From assembly GCA_022846075.1 (NCBI GenBank), contig AP025582.1, positions 434,001 through 498,000 on the forward strand: DNA of 64,000 bases, given 5' to 3'. A program made the translations under genes and the position numbers. This DNA is from Oscillospiraceae bacterium. Lineage in GTDB: Bacteria > Bacillota > Clostridia > Oscillospirales > Oscillospiraceae. The stretch's first letter is position 1, and each line of letters opens with the position of its first letter. The notes beneath the pieces were generated by a model. The model saw only the letters and a program-made list of their open reading frames with translations, was not told the DNA's origin and ran no database searches. Positions 1 to 9,204 of the stretch are shown here, in pieces.

Positions 1-3000
1 CGGCGTCGGTGTGGGCCTGGAGTCGCTCCGGGTCGGCCTGGGGGGCCAGCCCGGCCAGCTTGGCGTACTGGTACAGCATGACCGCCATCTGCTCCCGGGT
101 CACCAGGTTTTCCGGGGAGAAGCCGCTGTCCGTTCCCGTCACGATCTGAGAATCGGCGGCCCAGGCCACCGCCCCGGTGTACCATGTGTCCGCCGGGACG
201 TCGGCGAAGGCGGAGTCCGCCTTGGTTGCCGGCTGGCCCGCCAGCCGGTAAAGAACGGTGACCATCATGGAGCGGGTCATGCCCCCGTCGGGGGCGAAGG
301 TGTCCTCGCTGAGGCCGTTGAAGAGGCCCCGCTCCACCACGGCGCGAATGCTGTCGGCGGCCCAGTGGGAGGACACGTCGGTCAGCTTGGCGAAGATTTG
401 GGCGTTGGTGGATTCGGCGGTGGCCGTGTCGGGCGCCGGCTCCGGGGTCTGCGGGGCCGCGTCCGGCTTGGCTTCCGGCTTGGGGGAGGGGGAGCCGCCG
501 CCTCCGCCACCACCGCCGCCCCCGCCGATGCTGCCGGGGGCGTTGGCGGCCGGCAGTTTGGCGATGGTTTTGGAGATCGTGAGTTCGGCTGTCTCGCCGC
601 TGTCCCGGGCCAGGGCGGCGGGCGCGCCGTTCTGTGCCAGCAGGATCGTGCCGGAGATGCTGCCCAGGGCGGAGGCGGTGGCGGGCGTCTTGGTAAAGCC
701 GGCCCCCTCTTTCCAGGCTGCGGTCAGGCGGGGGTCGGTCAGACAGGCCTTGACTCCGTTCAAAATGTCATCGGCGGTGGTGTCGTTGGTAACGGTCAGC
801 CCGTCCAGCCAGGTCTGGGCGGCGGCCTTGGCCTGGGCGGGGCTCTGGATCTTGTTCAGCGTAATATCCACGTCGGTTCGGACGGGCGGGATGCGGATGA
901 CGTCCTTCCCCTCGGGGGAATCCAGAGGGGGAGCGGTGCCGTAGACCGCGTCCAGATAGCCCGGGGCCGTGGCCCGGACCTGATAGACCCCCGCGGGGAC
1001 CATCCAGCCGTAAGCCCCGTCCGCGCCTGTGGTCTGGGGGTTGACCTGCAAGTGGCTGTTGGCGTCCCAGGGGGTGTCAAACCATTTGCCGTTGGCCTCG
1101 TCCCACTGATAGAGGGTGACGGAAGCCCCTGCTATGGGCTGGCCGGACTGGTCATAGATGACGCCCGAGGGGTCGATGAGGACCGTGACCTGGGCGATGA
1201 CGAATTGGTAGACCTCCTCCTGCGCCGTCACCGTGGCGATGACCTGCTTGACGCCCGTGGTGGACCAGCCGGAGAGGGTGGCGGTGTAGTAGCCTTTTTC
1301 GTTCTTGACCGCCTGCACGACGATGCCGCCGAAGTGGAAGGCCACGCTGGGCGGGGGAGTGCCCTCCTCCGGGTCCGGGAGGCTCCCATCCTTGAATTTT
1401 ACAAAGAGGGTGAAGGGATTGCCGATCAGCCTCGCGTTGGTCCAGGCGGTGAAGGTGGGGACGCCCACCTCCGGGTTTTTCTCGATCAGATTGCTCCACC
1501 CGTTGTTGACGATGACATGGTCGATGACGGGATAGGCGTCCCGGCTGACGACGGTAGCGGGCTCGGAACAGTAGGTTTTTCCGGAGCGGGTGGCTTGGAG
1601 GCGGAAGTCGAAGGTGCCGGAAGTTTGGAGCTTAAGCATGGCGGTATACCAGGAGTCCGACTGCTTGATCGCGGTATAGAACATGCTGGCGCCGGCCGTC
1701 TGCCAGCCGGAGTCATCGGGTGTGCCCTCCTCCGGGTGGCTGCGGTACTGGATGTCCAGTTTCGCGTTGGGTACGGTCTCTCCGTAGACGCCGAAGGGCT
1801 CACCGGCCTTGATGGCGGTGGGGAGGTTGATGGTGGCCCGCAGGATGCGCACGGTGAAGACGTCGACCTGCGTGCGCTCGCCGCCCAGGGGGGTGAGGTA
1901 GGCCTTTGCCGTCACGCTGTCGGTGGCGTCGCTGGACAGGCGGAAGGAGACGGACAGCTCCAGCTGTTCGTCCCGGCCCAACGCCTGGTCCAGGGTGAGG
2001 CTGGTGTCACCGATGGGTTCGACGCCGGGAAGGTCCAGGGAGAGGACGGAGCCCGCCGGCAGGGGGGAGTCCATGTTTCGGAAGGTGAGCTTGAGATTGG
2101 TGACGCTGTCCGGCAGGGCGTAGGGGGGCGCCTGCAGGACGGCCATGACTTTGTAGCTTCCCACCGGGATAGAGGGGACCGCCAGGGAGTCCTCGCCGGG
2201 CTCCTGGCCCTGGAACCAGACGGTGGCCCCGCTCTCCCGCAGCAGGTCCAGCTCGGCCTGGACATAATCACCGGCAAGGAACCTGTTCTTGGACAGGTCG
2301 ATAAAGAGGAAGGGGGCCACATCTGTTTCCACAAGGGGGTCCTCGCTTACCGACTGCGCCTTGCTTACCAGAAGCCTCAAAAAGGACGGGTTGGACAGGC
2401 CCAGCCCCGACAGGTGCAGGGAGCGGACCTGTTTCAAGAGCTGGGTGGGTTGACCCTCTTTTCCTTCCTCATTCGTTTCCCATAGCAGGGCGAGGGCGGC
2501 CCCCATCCCGTCTCCGCCCCCTTCCGGATAGAGGTTATTTACGTTCAAGGCTTGTACCGGAAGGGAAGAAAGAGCGGCCAGGCTGCCGGCGCTGGGGCTG
2601 GTGCCGCTTAGGTCAAGCTGTTCCAGGCCGGTCAGGTTTTTCAAGGGGGAGACGTCGGTGATGCCAGGATTGCCGTTCAGCCAGAGGAGCTTGAGGTTGG
2701 ACAGATTTTTTAGGTCCTGCAGGCTGGTGACGGCGTTATCACTCAGCTCCAATACCTGGAGCGAAGCCTTGCCGCTCAGCGGCGACAGGTTGGAAATCTG
2801 GTTGCCGCTGAGACGGGCCGCCTCCAGATTCGGGATGGAGGAGATGCCGGTAATGTCGGTAAGCGCGTTGTTTTCCAGTTCCAGGGTATTGAAGTTCCTC
2901 TTTCCAAAATCGCTGAGATTGTCAAGGGGAGGAAAGACGGTAATATTCGTTCCCTTGATGGAGAGGCGCTCCAGATTCAAGTTGTGCACCTTTGTCAGCG

Positions 3001-4036
3001 GGGTCAGATCCGACAGCTCGCCGCCCTCGATCATCAGGCCGCGCAGACCGTCCGCGTACTCCAGCCCGGCCAGATTGGACACGTTCTCCAGCGTGACCAC
3101 GCCCAGACGGCGCATGTCGCCCTTGGTGACGACGTAGGGCGCATCCTCCCGGTCGGCCGCTCCGATCTGGTCCATCACGAACTTGCGCAGGGCCGGGTCC
3201 GTGACGCCGGCGCTCTCCAGTGTGTCAGGCTCGGGGGGCTCGCCCACGGTGAGGACTGCCTGGCTCACGCCCGCGTAATTGGTGTCGGTGACGCTGGCCT
3301 CCACGGTGTAGCGGCCCTCATCGACAGGCAGGGTTTCGGCGCCGTTATAGGTGATGGCGTAGGGCAGGCCCTCCGGCTCGGTCTGGGCGGTCAGGGGCTC
3401 CACCGCGCCGGGCTCCTGGGCCAGCTCGCCCTGGATGACGATGGTGCACGGGGCGGGGTCGATGGTGGAAGTGACCGGGTAGGCCTCAAAGTCGTAGTCG
3501 GGGTCCAGCTCGTAATTTTTATCCCATGGCTTGGTCAGGGTGAGATTGCTGACCAGAACCCGTTTGTCCTTCCCAGCATCGGGGGTTTCAAAGGCGAAGT
3601 CGGCGTCGGCCTGGGGGTATTCCCCGTTTACTCCCGGTGCCAGGATCACGATTCCGCCGACTTCGGTGGTCCCGTCGTAGCCCTTTTTGCTGACCATATA
3701 GCCAAATTCGGGGTCCAGGACCACCTTGGCCTTTTGAATGGTGAAGTCCACCGTCACAGACGCGGCGTCATACCGTTCCGGGTCCGCCGCGGCGATGGTG
3801 ACGGCGTAGGTATCCGCGTCCTTGGGCTGTAAGGAATAGCTCAGCTCCACGCCCTCCGGCTGTGTCACGGCGGTGGGATACTGGATCTCGCCGCTGTATA
3901 CCGCTTCCTGGGTGAGCTCGGCCACGATGGTCACGGGCGTTTTCCCCGGTGCGTCCCCATCCGCCGCCGACGCGCCTGCCGCGCAGAATTGAAGCGCCAT
4001 AGACAGGGCTGCCGCCAGTGCTAGGAATCGTTTCAT
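1..4036 (-). CDS. LRR/SLH surface protein, C-terminus beyond window
   Basis: Large secreted cell-wall protein, about 1345 residues visible, open at the left edge. It starts at the ATG at 4036 with a signal peptide (MKRFLALAAALSMAL, then an Ala-rich cleavage region). MBG-like and Ig-like modules follow (roughly residues 25-260). An internalin-like leucine-rich repeat block with repeated LxxLxLxxN units occupies about 300-510. Further beta-rich modules follow, with a carboxypeptidase-regulatory-like segment (GASVTLY...AYGWMVPAGVYQVRATAPGY). A Gly/Pro-rich linker then leads to at least two SLH domains near the visible end (SSHWAADSIRAVVERGLFNG; ENLVTREQMAVMLYQYAKL). SLH domains anchor proteins to pyruvylated wall polymers, so this is probably an adhesin or surface-layer-associated protein. 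The ligand is unknown. A good promoter lies just upstream. Confidence 0.85.
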   Translation of the reverse strand, partial: MKRFLALAAALSMALQFCAAGASAADGDAPGKTPVTIVAELTQEAVYSGEIQYPTAVTQPEGVELSYSLQPKDADTYAVTIAAADPERYDAASVTVDFTIQKAKVVLDPEFGYMVSKKGYDGTTEVGGIVILAPGVNGEYPQADADFAFETPDAGKDKRVLVSNLTLTKPWDKNYELDPDYDFEAYPVTSTIDPAPCTIVIQGELAQEPGAVEPLTAQTEPEGLPYAITYNGAETLPVDEGRYTVEASVTDTNYAGVSQAVLTVGEPPEPDTLESAGVTDPALRKFVMDQIGAADREDAPYVVTKGDMRRLGVVTLENVSNLAGLEYADGLRGLMIEGGELSDLTPLTKVHNLNLERLSIKGTNITVFPPLDNLSDFGKRNFNTLELENNALTDITGISSIPNLEAARLSGNQISNLSPLSGKASLQVLELSDNAVTSLQDLKNLSNLKLLWLNGNPGITDVSPLKNLTGLEQLDLSGTSPSAGSLAALSSLPVQALNVNNLYPEGGGDGMGAALALLWETNEEGKEGQPTQLLKQVRSLHLSGLGLSNPSFLRLLVSKAQSVSEDPLVETDVAPFLFIDLSKNRFLAGDYVQAELDLLRESGATVWFQGQEPGEDSLAVPSIPVGSYKVMAVLQAPPYALPDSVTNLKLTFRNMDSPLPAGSVLSLDLPGVEPIGDTSLTLDQALGRDEQLELSVSFRLSSDATDSVTAKAYLTPLGGERTQVDVFTVRILRATINLPTAIKAGEPFGVYGETVPNAKLDIQYRSHPEEGTPDDSGWQTAGASMFYTAIKQSDSWYTAMLKLQTSGTFDFRLQATRSGKTYCSEPATVVSRDAYPVIDHVIVNNGWSNLIEKNPEVGVPTFTAWTNARLIGNPFTLFVKFKDGSLPDPEEGTPPPSVAFHFGGIVVQAVKNEKGYYTATLSGWSTTGVKQVIATVTAQEEVYQFVIAQVTVLIDPSGVIYDQSGQPIAGASVTLYQWDEANGKWFDTPWDANSHLQVNPQTTGADGAYGWMVPAGVYQVRATAPGYLDAVYGTAPPLDSPEGKDVIRIPPVRTDVDITLNKIQSPAQAKAAAQTWLDGLTVTNDTTADDILNGVKACLTDPRLTAAWKEGAGFTKTPATASALGSISGTILLAQNGAPAALARDSGETAELTISKTIAKLPAANAPGSIGGGGGGGGGGGSPSPKPEAKPDAAPQTPEPAPDTATAESTNAQIFAKLTDVSSHWAADSIRAVVERGLFNGLSEDTFAPDGGMTRSMMVTVLYRLAGQPATKADSAFADVPADTWYTGAVAWAADSQIVTGTDSGFSPENLVTREQMAVMLYQYAKLAGLAPQADPERLQAHTDA

Positions 4037-4078
4037 ATCCTTCATCTCCAGCTGTTTGTTTTCAGTTTACATATTTTT

Positions 4079-4119
4079 CATAGTAATATTATCATATCAC
4101 TATGCGGGCAATAAAGCAA
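4079..4119 (-). promoter_or_regulatory. Promoter with overlapping palindrome for the LRR/SLH gene
   Basis: On the minus strand a -35 TTGCTT (4119-4114) and a -10 TATGAT (4096-4091) are separated by 17 bp, upstream of the ATG at 4036. A 26-bp imperfect palindrome (4079-4104, CATAGT...ACTATG arms) overlaps the -10 box and could be an operator. The promoter is read from sequence; the operator role is inference. Confidence 0.5.
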
Positions 4120-4244
4120 TGAATATTACCTGATTTTGAACAAAATTCAGCTAAAAATGCACATAATCGCTATAAATGGGGCGATGAAATGGGCCGTAAT
4201 ACCAGATGTGCCTGTCACCCCCGGCTGGCCGGGGGACGTTCGAT

Positions 4245-4283
4245 AAAAAAGCCCTTCACCGGTGGTTGGGCGAAGGGCTTTTT
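4245..4283 (-). terminator. Rho-independent terminator after MATE gene
   Basis: Perfect 12-bp inverted repeat (AAAAAGCCCTTC / GAAGGGCTTTTT) with a 14-nt loop, followed on the minus strand by a T run. It lies just beyond the MATE stop codon. Confidence 0.85.
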
Positions 4284-4289
4284 GACACG

Positions 4290-5642
4290 CTATTCTCCCC
4301 CTTTGCTCCTTGCCCGCCTTGTGGTGACCGCCAAATAGACCCGGCAGAGGCCCAGGGAGAGCAGGCTCGCCGCCGGGGCGGCGAAGCCGATATAGAAGAG
4401 GTCGGCGTGGGGCACACGGCTCAGATACCAGGAGAGTGGGACCCGTACCAGACAGGTGGAGGCCAGGGAGTGGACCAGCGGAAAGACGGGGTGGCCGCCG
4501 CCGCTGAAGTAGGCGTTGAGGCAGAAGACGAAGCAGACCACCACGCAGTCCAGGCTGTAAGAGCGCAGATACCGGGCCCCGGCGGCGATGACGCTGGGGT
4601 CTTTGGAGAAAAGGCCCACCAGGGCGGGCCCGGCAAATTGGGCGGCGAGGAAACAGGCCAGGCCGAACAGCAGGGAGAGGAGGATGCCCACCCCCAGGCA
4701 CCGCCGGGCCCGGTCCATGAGCCCGGCGCCCTTGTGCTGGGCGGTGACGGCGGCAATGGCGGAGGCGAAGGCGGTGGTGGGGAGCATGCTGAACACGATG
4801 AGCTTTTCCGCCACGCCCACGGAGGCGGAGGCCACCAGCCCCATGTGGTTGATGAGGGCCGTGATGACCAGGAAGGAGGCGTTGACCAGCCCCTCCTGGA
4901 CGGCGATGGGCAGTCCCGCCGACAGCATCTCCCGGGCCGCCACGGCCTGGAACCTGGGCCTGCCCCGGCGGTATTTGGCCAGGTGGCCCTTGGCCAGCAG
5001 GTAGCACCCCGCCAGGGCCAGACTGGCGATCTGGGCGATGACCGTGGACACCGCCGCGCCGGGGGCGCCCATGCGCAGCACGCCGACGAAGAGGAGGCCC
5101 GTGGAGACGTTGATGACGCAGGCCAGGGTGATGAAAAGAAGGGGGGTCCTGGAGTCCCCCAAGCCCCGCAGGATGCCGCTGACGGCGTTATAGCCCACGA
5201 TGAAGGGGATGCCGCAGGCGCAGATGCGCAGGTAGTCCCGGGTGAGGGAGAGGGCCTCCGGGGGGACCTGCATGAGGGCGCAGATGGGGTCCAAAAACCA
5301 CAGGGTCCCCGCCGCCATGGCGGCGGACAGCGCGCCGAAGAGCAGAAGGCAGGTTTTCACGGCGTCCACCGTGTCCCGGCCCCGCCGCGCGCCGTAATAC
5401 TGGCCGATGAGGACCGTGCCGCCGGTGGTGAGCCCCACCGACAGGCCGGTGATGGTCTGCATCACCTGTCCGCCGGTGGAGACCGCCGAAACGCCGGCGG
5501 AGTCCGCGAAGCGGCCCACCATGAAGAGGTCCGAGGCGCCGTAGAGGGCCTGGAGCAGGTTGGCCAGCAGAAAGGGGAGGGAAAAGCGCAGAATGGTCCC
5601 CCAGACGTTCCCCTCCGTCAAGCGCGCGCCTGTACGACTCAA
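4290..5642 (-). CDS. MATE family efflux transporter
   Basis: Polytopic membrane exporter of 450 aa, the usual MATE length. Members export cationic drugs or metabolites in exchange for Na+ or H+. The N-terminus has the family pattern LTEGNVWGTILRFSLPFLLANLLQALYG...MVGRF, and two six-helix halves are recognisable. The start is taken as TTG at 5642, six bases after a GGGGG ribosome site; no in-frame ATG precedes the conserved region. The gene stands downstream of the APC permease on the same strand, with its own terminator at 4245-4283. The substrate cannot be predicted. Confidence 0.9.
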   Translation of the reverse strand: MSRTGARLTEGNVWGTILRFSLPFLLANLLQALYGASDLFMVGRFADSAGVSAVSTGGQVMQTITGLSVGLTTGGTVLIGQYYGARRGRDTVDAVKTCLLLFGALSAAMAAGTLWFLDPICALMQVPPEALSLTRDYLRICACGIPFIVGYNAVSGILRGLGDSRTPLLFITLACVINVSTGLLFVGVLRMGAPGAAVSTVIAQIASLALAGCYLLAKGHLAKYRRGRPRFQAVAAREMLSAGLPIAVQEGLVNASFLVITALINHMGLVASASVGVAEKLIVFSMLPTTAFASAIAAVTAQHKGAGLMDRARRCLGVGILLSLLFGLACFLAAQFAGPALVGLFSKDPSVIAAGARYLRSYSLDCVVVCFVFCLNAYFSGGGHPVFPLVHSLASTCLVRVPLSWYLSRVPHADLFYIGFAAPAASLLSLGLCRVYLAVTTRRARSKGGE

Positions 5643-5703
5643 AGCAATGCCCCCTTGTCCGCCTCACCGTTGGTTGGAGTATATGCGGACAAGGAGGGCG
5701 GTA

Positions 5704-7179
5704 TCACCCCTTGGACAGGAGAAAGGCGACGGTGTAGAGGGCCAGGACCAGGGTCACGGCGATGCCCACCGCCCCCCGCCAGAAGCGGTACTCCCGGTCC
5801 ATGGCGTCTTTTTCATCCGGGGAGGGGGGCAGGGGCGGGGGCGGGAAGGAGCCGGCGGGTCCGGCGGAACGCCGCCCCAGACGGCAGACGGCTAGCCCCA
5901 GGACGCACCAGGCGGCCCCCGCCGCCGCGCCGGAGGGCTCCAGCTGGGTCATCATCAGGAGGTAGACGGCGATGCTCACCGGGGCGCCCAGCCGGATGAG
6001 GGGGGCCCGGTAGGGGCGGGGGAGGTCGGGACGCCGGCGCCGCAGGCCGAGGGCGGCGGCGATCCCGATGACGTAGTAGAGAAGGGTGGCAAAGAGGGAG
6101 AGAGAGGCGATGCGGTCGATGGAGCCGGTGCTCACCAGCAGGAGCATCAGAGCGCCCAGGGCCAGGATGGAGACATATGGGGTGTGGTATTTGGGGTGGA
6201 CTTTGGCGAACGCGGCGGGGAGGACGCCGTCCCGAGCCATGGTGAAGAGGTAGCGGGCGGGGGCGGATACGCTGGCGTTGAGGGTGGAGAAGTCCCCGCC
6301 GAAGGCGATGCCCAGGCACAGCAAAATCAGCGGAAAGCCCGCCACGCCCGCCAGCTCCATGCCCTTGGCGTAGGGGGCGGCGGCCCCGGCCAGGGCGGAC
6401 AGCCCCCCGGGCGGGACGATGCAGACCAGCACCCACTGAAAGAGACCGTTGACCGCGAAGACCAGGAAGGGGGCCAAAAAGAGAGCACGAGGCAGGTTGA
6501 CTTGGGGGTGTTTGATCTCCTCCCCCATGGCACAGCAGGTCTCGAAGCCGGCGAAGCACCACCACACCAGGGCCACGCAGGGGAGGAAGCCCTGCGGCGT
6601 CACCCCCGGCCCGGCGGCGAAATAGGAGAACTGGAGCCTGGGGGCCATGGAGCAGACCCACACCAGGGCCACGCCCCAGAAAAAGAACAGAAATCCGTTT
6701 TGGAGCCTGCCGCTCCACTCCACCCCCCGCAGGGCCAGGAGCAGGAACCCGGCCAGCGCCAGGCAGGCCACGGCCCTGTCTCCGATGGGGAGGGGGATGC
6801 CCAAGGCCTGAAAGAGGGTGCGCAGGTAAAAGGCGAAGGCCAGGGCCTCGCCGCTGGCCACCGAGACCATGGAGATGATGAAGTTCCAGCCCGCCAGCAC
6901 GCCGAAGGGCCGCCCCAGGCCCAGGGAGGCGTACTGGTAGGTGCCGCCCGCGTAGGGGAGCGCGCCGCCCATCTCTGCGTAGAGAAGGGAGGGGTAGATG
7001 CTGATGCCCAGGGCCAGCAGGGTGGCCAGGAACACCCAGGGGCCCAGCAGGCCGACCACGTTGGCCCCCAGGGTGAAAAGCCCCACGCCGATGACGGTGC
7101 CCACGTTGATGGTGATGGTCTCCCGGAGGCCGAAGCAGCGTTTGAGGGAGGGGGCGGAGGTTTCTCCGCTTTTTTTCAT
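5704..7179 (-). CDS. APC family amino acid permease
   Basis: Amino acid/polyamine/organocation transporter, 491 aa, about 12 membrane spans. TM1 carries the Gly-rich substrate-binding stretch (TITINVGTVIGVGLFTLGAN). The sequence MGGALPYAGGTYQYASLGLG is typical of TM2-TM3 in the family. The C-terminus has a Pro/Gly-rich cytosolic linker followed by a final hydrophobic helix, a small extension compared with typical members. The start has AAGGCGGG five bases upstream of ATG. Substrate unknown; exchange or H+ symport are both possible for this family. Confidence 0.88.
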   Translation of the reverse strand: MKKSGETSAPSLKRCFGLRETITINVGTVIGVGLFTLGANVVGLLGPWVFLATLLALGISIYPSLLYAEMGGALPYAGGTYQYASLGLGRPFGVLAGWNFIISMVSVASGEALAFAFYLRTLFQALGIPLPIGDRAVACLALAGFLLLALRGVEWSGRLQNGFLFFFWGVALVWVCSMAPRLQFSYFAAGPGVTPQGFLPCVALVWWCFAGFETCCAMGEEIKHPQVNLPRALFLAPFLVFAVNGLFQWVLVCIVPPGGLSALAGAAAPYAKGMELAGVAGFPLILLCLGIAFGGDFSTLNASVSAPARYLFTMARDGVLPAAFAKVHPKYHTPYVSILALGALMLLLVSTGSIDRIASLSLFATLLYYVIGIAAALGLRRRRPDLPRPYRAPLIRLGAPVSIAVYLLMMTQLEPSGAAAGAAWCVLGLAVCRLGRRSAGPAGSFPPPPLPPSPDEKDAMDREYRFWRGAVGIAVTLVLALYTVAFLLSKG

Positions 7180-7256
7180 ACAATCCCGCCTTTCTGTCCG
7201 TGACAGGGCAGTCTATGAAACGGATGGGCGGTGGGTGCGGGCTGGGGGCGGAAAAG

Positions 7257-7290
7257 ACACAGGGGCCCGCCCTGCGGCGGGCCCCTGTGT
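7257..7290 (-). terminator. Terminator after manganese catalase gene
   Basis: Perfect 15-bp stem (ACACAGGGGCCCGCC with its complement) and a 4-nt loop, followed on the minus strand by TCTTTTCC. It lies nine bases past the catalase stop codon. Confidence 0.85.
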
Positions 7291-7298
7291 CCGGGGGA

Positions 7299-7964
7299 TC
7301 AGATATTGAAGCTGGGGGGCTGTTTTTTGGCGGGGTCGAAGCTCTGGGTACCGGGGTGGGACAAATCGAAATAGATGCGGGAGTCCACTGTGGCGCCCCA
7401 GTCCTTTTGGGAGCCGGAGTCCTGAATTCTGTTGAAGGCCTCCCGGAACATGGTGTTGTGGGCCTCCTCCCGGTTGAGGAGGAAGTCGATGGTGTCCCGC
7501 ACACCCTTGTCGTCGATTTGGCGGTAGAGGTTTTGATAGACCACCTTGGCCCGCTGTTCGGCGGCGATGTCCGAGAGAATGTCGGCGGCGGCGTCGCCGG
7601 TCTCGTTGACGTAGGCCGCCGTCCACAGGTAGCCGCTGGCGTTGGCCAGCATGGGGGTGAGGCCGGTGAGGACGTGGGCCTCCACGTTGCCCACGGTGGC
7701 CTTCATGGCGTCCGGGTCGTGGCCGTTGAGCATATTCACCGCCGCGGCCACCATTTCCATGTGGCACAGCTCCTCGGCGGCCACGTCCAAAAAGAGGTCC
7801 TTGATTTCCGGGTCCTTGATGCGGAAGCTCTGGGCCAGGTATTGCATGGCGCTCTTCAGCTCGCCCTGGGGGCCGCCCAGCTGTTCCTGGAGCAGGGCGG
7901 CGTAGTTGGGGTTGGGCTTGTCCACCCGGACCGGGTGCAGGTAGGTTTTTTCGTGCTTGAACAA
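7299..7964 (-). CDS. Manganese catalase family protein (CotJC-like)
   Basis: Ferritin-like dimanganese catalase, 221 aa; the family converts H2O2 to water and oxygen. The four-helix metal site is visible: a Glu in the first helix (GGPQGELKSAMQYL), EELCHMEM, then AEQRAKVVYQ and REEAHNTMF. Start chosen as TTG at 7964, because AAAGGAGGG lies six bases upstream and the family begins FKHEKTYLHPV; the longer in-frame extension to 8066 lacks a ribosome site. The short length is closer to the CotJC/spore-coat subgroup than to long catalases. It is divergent from the oxygen-sensitive pyruvate-type oxidoreductase at 8089, so a protective role against peroxide is plausible. Confidence 0.88.
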   Translation of the reverse strand: MFKHEKTYLHPVRVDKPNPNYAALLQEQLGGPQGELKSAMQYLAQSFRIKDPEIKDLFLDVAAEELCHMEMVAAAVNMLNGHDPDAMKATVGNVEAHVLTGLTPMLANASGYLWTAAYVNETGDAAADILSDIAAEQRAKVVYQNLYRQIDDKGVRDTIDFLLNREEAHNTMFREAFNRIQDSGSQKDWGATVDSRIYFDLSHPGTQSFDPAKKQPPSFNI

Positions 7965-8088
7965 GTGGTATCCCTCCTTTAGTCTGATTCTCCGTTCATT
8001 GTTCCGCGAAGGGAGCAATTTATGCGGGCGAATAGCGAAGGCGGGGGATGGAAAACCTATCCCCAAATAAGCGCTGGGAGGCTATGCC

Positions 8089-9204
8089 ATGACGAAGGGA
8101 ACAGGCCGGGGGGCGGTCGGGGTCGAACTCCCCAAGGTGAACGGTAACGGGTACTATGAGATGCGCCTGGAGAGCATCGGCGGGCTGGGGGCCAACCTCT
8201 GCGGAAAGCTGTTGGGGGAGCTGGGAGCGGCCCGTCTTGGGCTGAACGCCGCCTCCTTTTCCAGCTACGGCTCGGAAAAGCGGGGCTCGCCGGTGAAGGC
8301 AAACGTGCGCTTCAGCGCGCCGGGCCGGGAGATCCTCCACAACAGCCCCGTGGAGCGGCCCCACCTACTGGCCCTTTTCTACGAGGCCCTGGCGGGAAAA
8401 CTGCCGGTGACGGCGGGGGTGGGGGAGGACTGCGCTGTCGTCATCAACACCCAGGCCTCCCCCGAAGCCGTCCGGGACAAGTTGGCCCTTTTCGCCGGAA
8501 GGGTCTGCTGCGTGGACGCGCTGGGCCTGGCCCTGGAGAGCAAGAGCCGGGTCAACATGGTCCTGCTGGGGGCCATCGCCAAGGCCTCCGGCTTCATTCC
8601 CCTGGAGGCGGTGAAGGCCATCGTGGCGGACACGCTGGGTAAAAAATATCCCGCCCTGCTGGAACAAAATCTGGCCGGGGTGGAGCAGGGGTACGTGGCC
8701 CTTCGGGAGAAGAACTTTCCCCCGGACGGGAAATACGCCCCCGTGCCCTACGAGGAGCCCCGGAGCCGGTGGGGCTACGCCAACGCTCCCTTGGGCGGGG
8801 CCAACCCCCATTTTGGGAACATGGTCTCCAACGACCTCTCCGCCTCCCGGGAGGGGTATATCCCCCTCTTTTTGCAGGAAAAGTGCATCCACTGCGGCCT
8901 GTGCGACACCACCTGCCCGGACATGGTGTTCCAATTTCTGCCCGGGGAGTACCGGGGGAAGCCCGCCATGGTCAACAGCGGGCTGGACTACCACCACTGC
9001 AAGGGCTGTCTGAGATGCGTGGACGTGTGCCCCACGGGGGCCCTGGTGGCGGGCCGGGAGCGGGAGCATCCGGAGAAGCGGTGGTTCCTGCGCAATCAGG
9101 ACCTCATCGTGGACCGGCTGGAATACGAGGACGCGGGGGCCAACTCCTGGGTGACCAGCGAGGCCTACCTGGACGAAAAACGTGTGGACGGAGGGCAGAT
9201 GTGA
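8089..9204 (+). CDS. 2-oxoacid:ferredoxin oxidoreductase, fused gamma-delta subunit
   Basis: Fusion of the gamma (catalytic accessory) domain and the delta ferredoxin domain of a pyruvate-type oxidoreductase, 371 aa. Residues about 25-200 form the gamma domain (MRLESIGGLGANLCGKLLGE, SSYGSEKRGSPVKANVRFS). Residues about 260-320 carry two [4Fe-4S] motifs, with Cys near 265, 268, 271, 275 and 304, 307, 310, 314. GGGAGG lies eight bases before the ATG. The stop overlaps the next start by one base (TGATG), so translation of the complex is probably coupled. Together with the next gene it would oxidise a 2-oxoacid, probably pyruvate, to acyl-CoA and CO2 with reduction of ferredoxin. Confidence 0.88.
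   Translation: MTKGTGRGAVGVELPKVNGNGYYEMRLESIGGLGANLCGKLLGELGAARLGLNAASFSSYGSEKRGSPVKANVRFSAPGREILHNSPVERPHLLALFYEALAGKLPVTAGVGEDCAVVINTQASPEAVRDKLALFAGRVCCVDALGLALESKSRVNMVLLGAIAKASGFIPLEAVKAIVADTLGKKYPALLEQNLAGVEQGYVALREKNFPPDGKYAPVPYEEPRSRWGYANAPLGGANPHFGNMVSNDLSASREGYIPLFLQEKCIHCGLCDTTCPDMVFQFLPGEYRGKPAMVNSGLDYHHCKGCLRCVDVCPTGALVAGREREHPEKRWFLRNQDLIVDRLEYEDAGANSWVTSEAYLDEKRVDGGQM

Noticed and set aside
11-2485. Long plus-strand open frame of 824 codons
   Set aside because: It lies antisense to the LRR/SLH gene, has Gly/Arg/Val-biased composition without any domain, and has no ribosome site. High GC content produces such shadow frames throughout the window.
4206-5999. Plus-strand open frame of 597 codons opposite the MATE and APC genes
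   Set aside because: Low-complexity Gly/Ala/Asp/His-rich translation, spans two opposing genes and their intergenic terminator; a shadow of high-GC coding sequence.
8769-9203. N-terminal extension of the alpha-beta oxidoreductase
   Set aside because: This open stretch is a frame overlap inside the gamma-delta gene; the ATG at 9204 overlapping the stop fits the family start.
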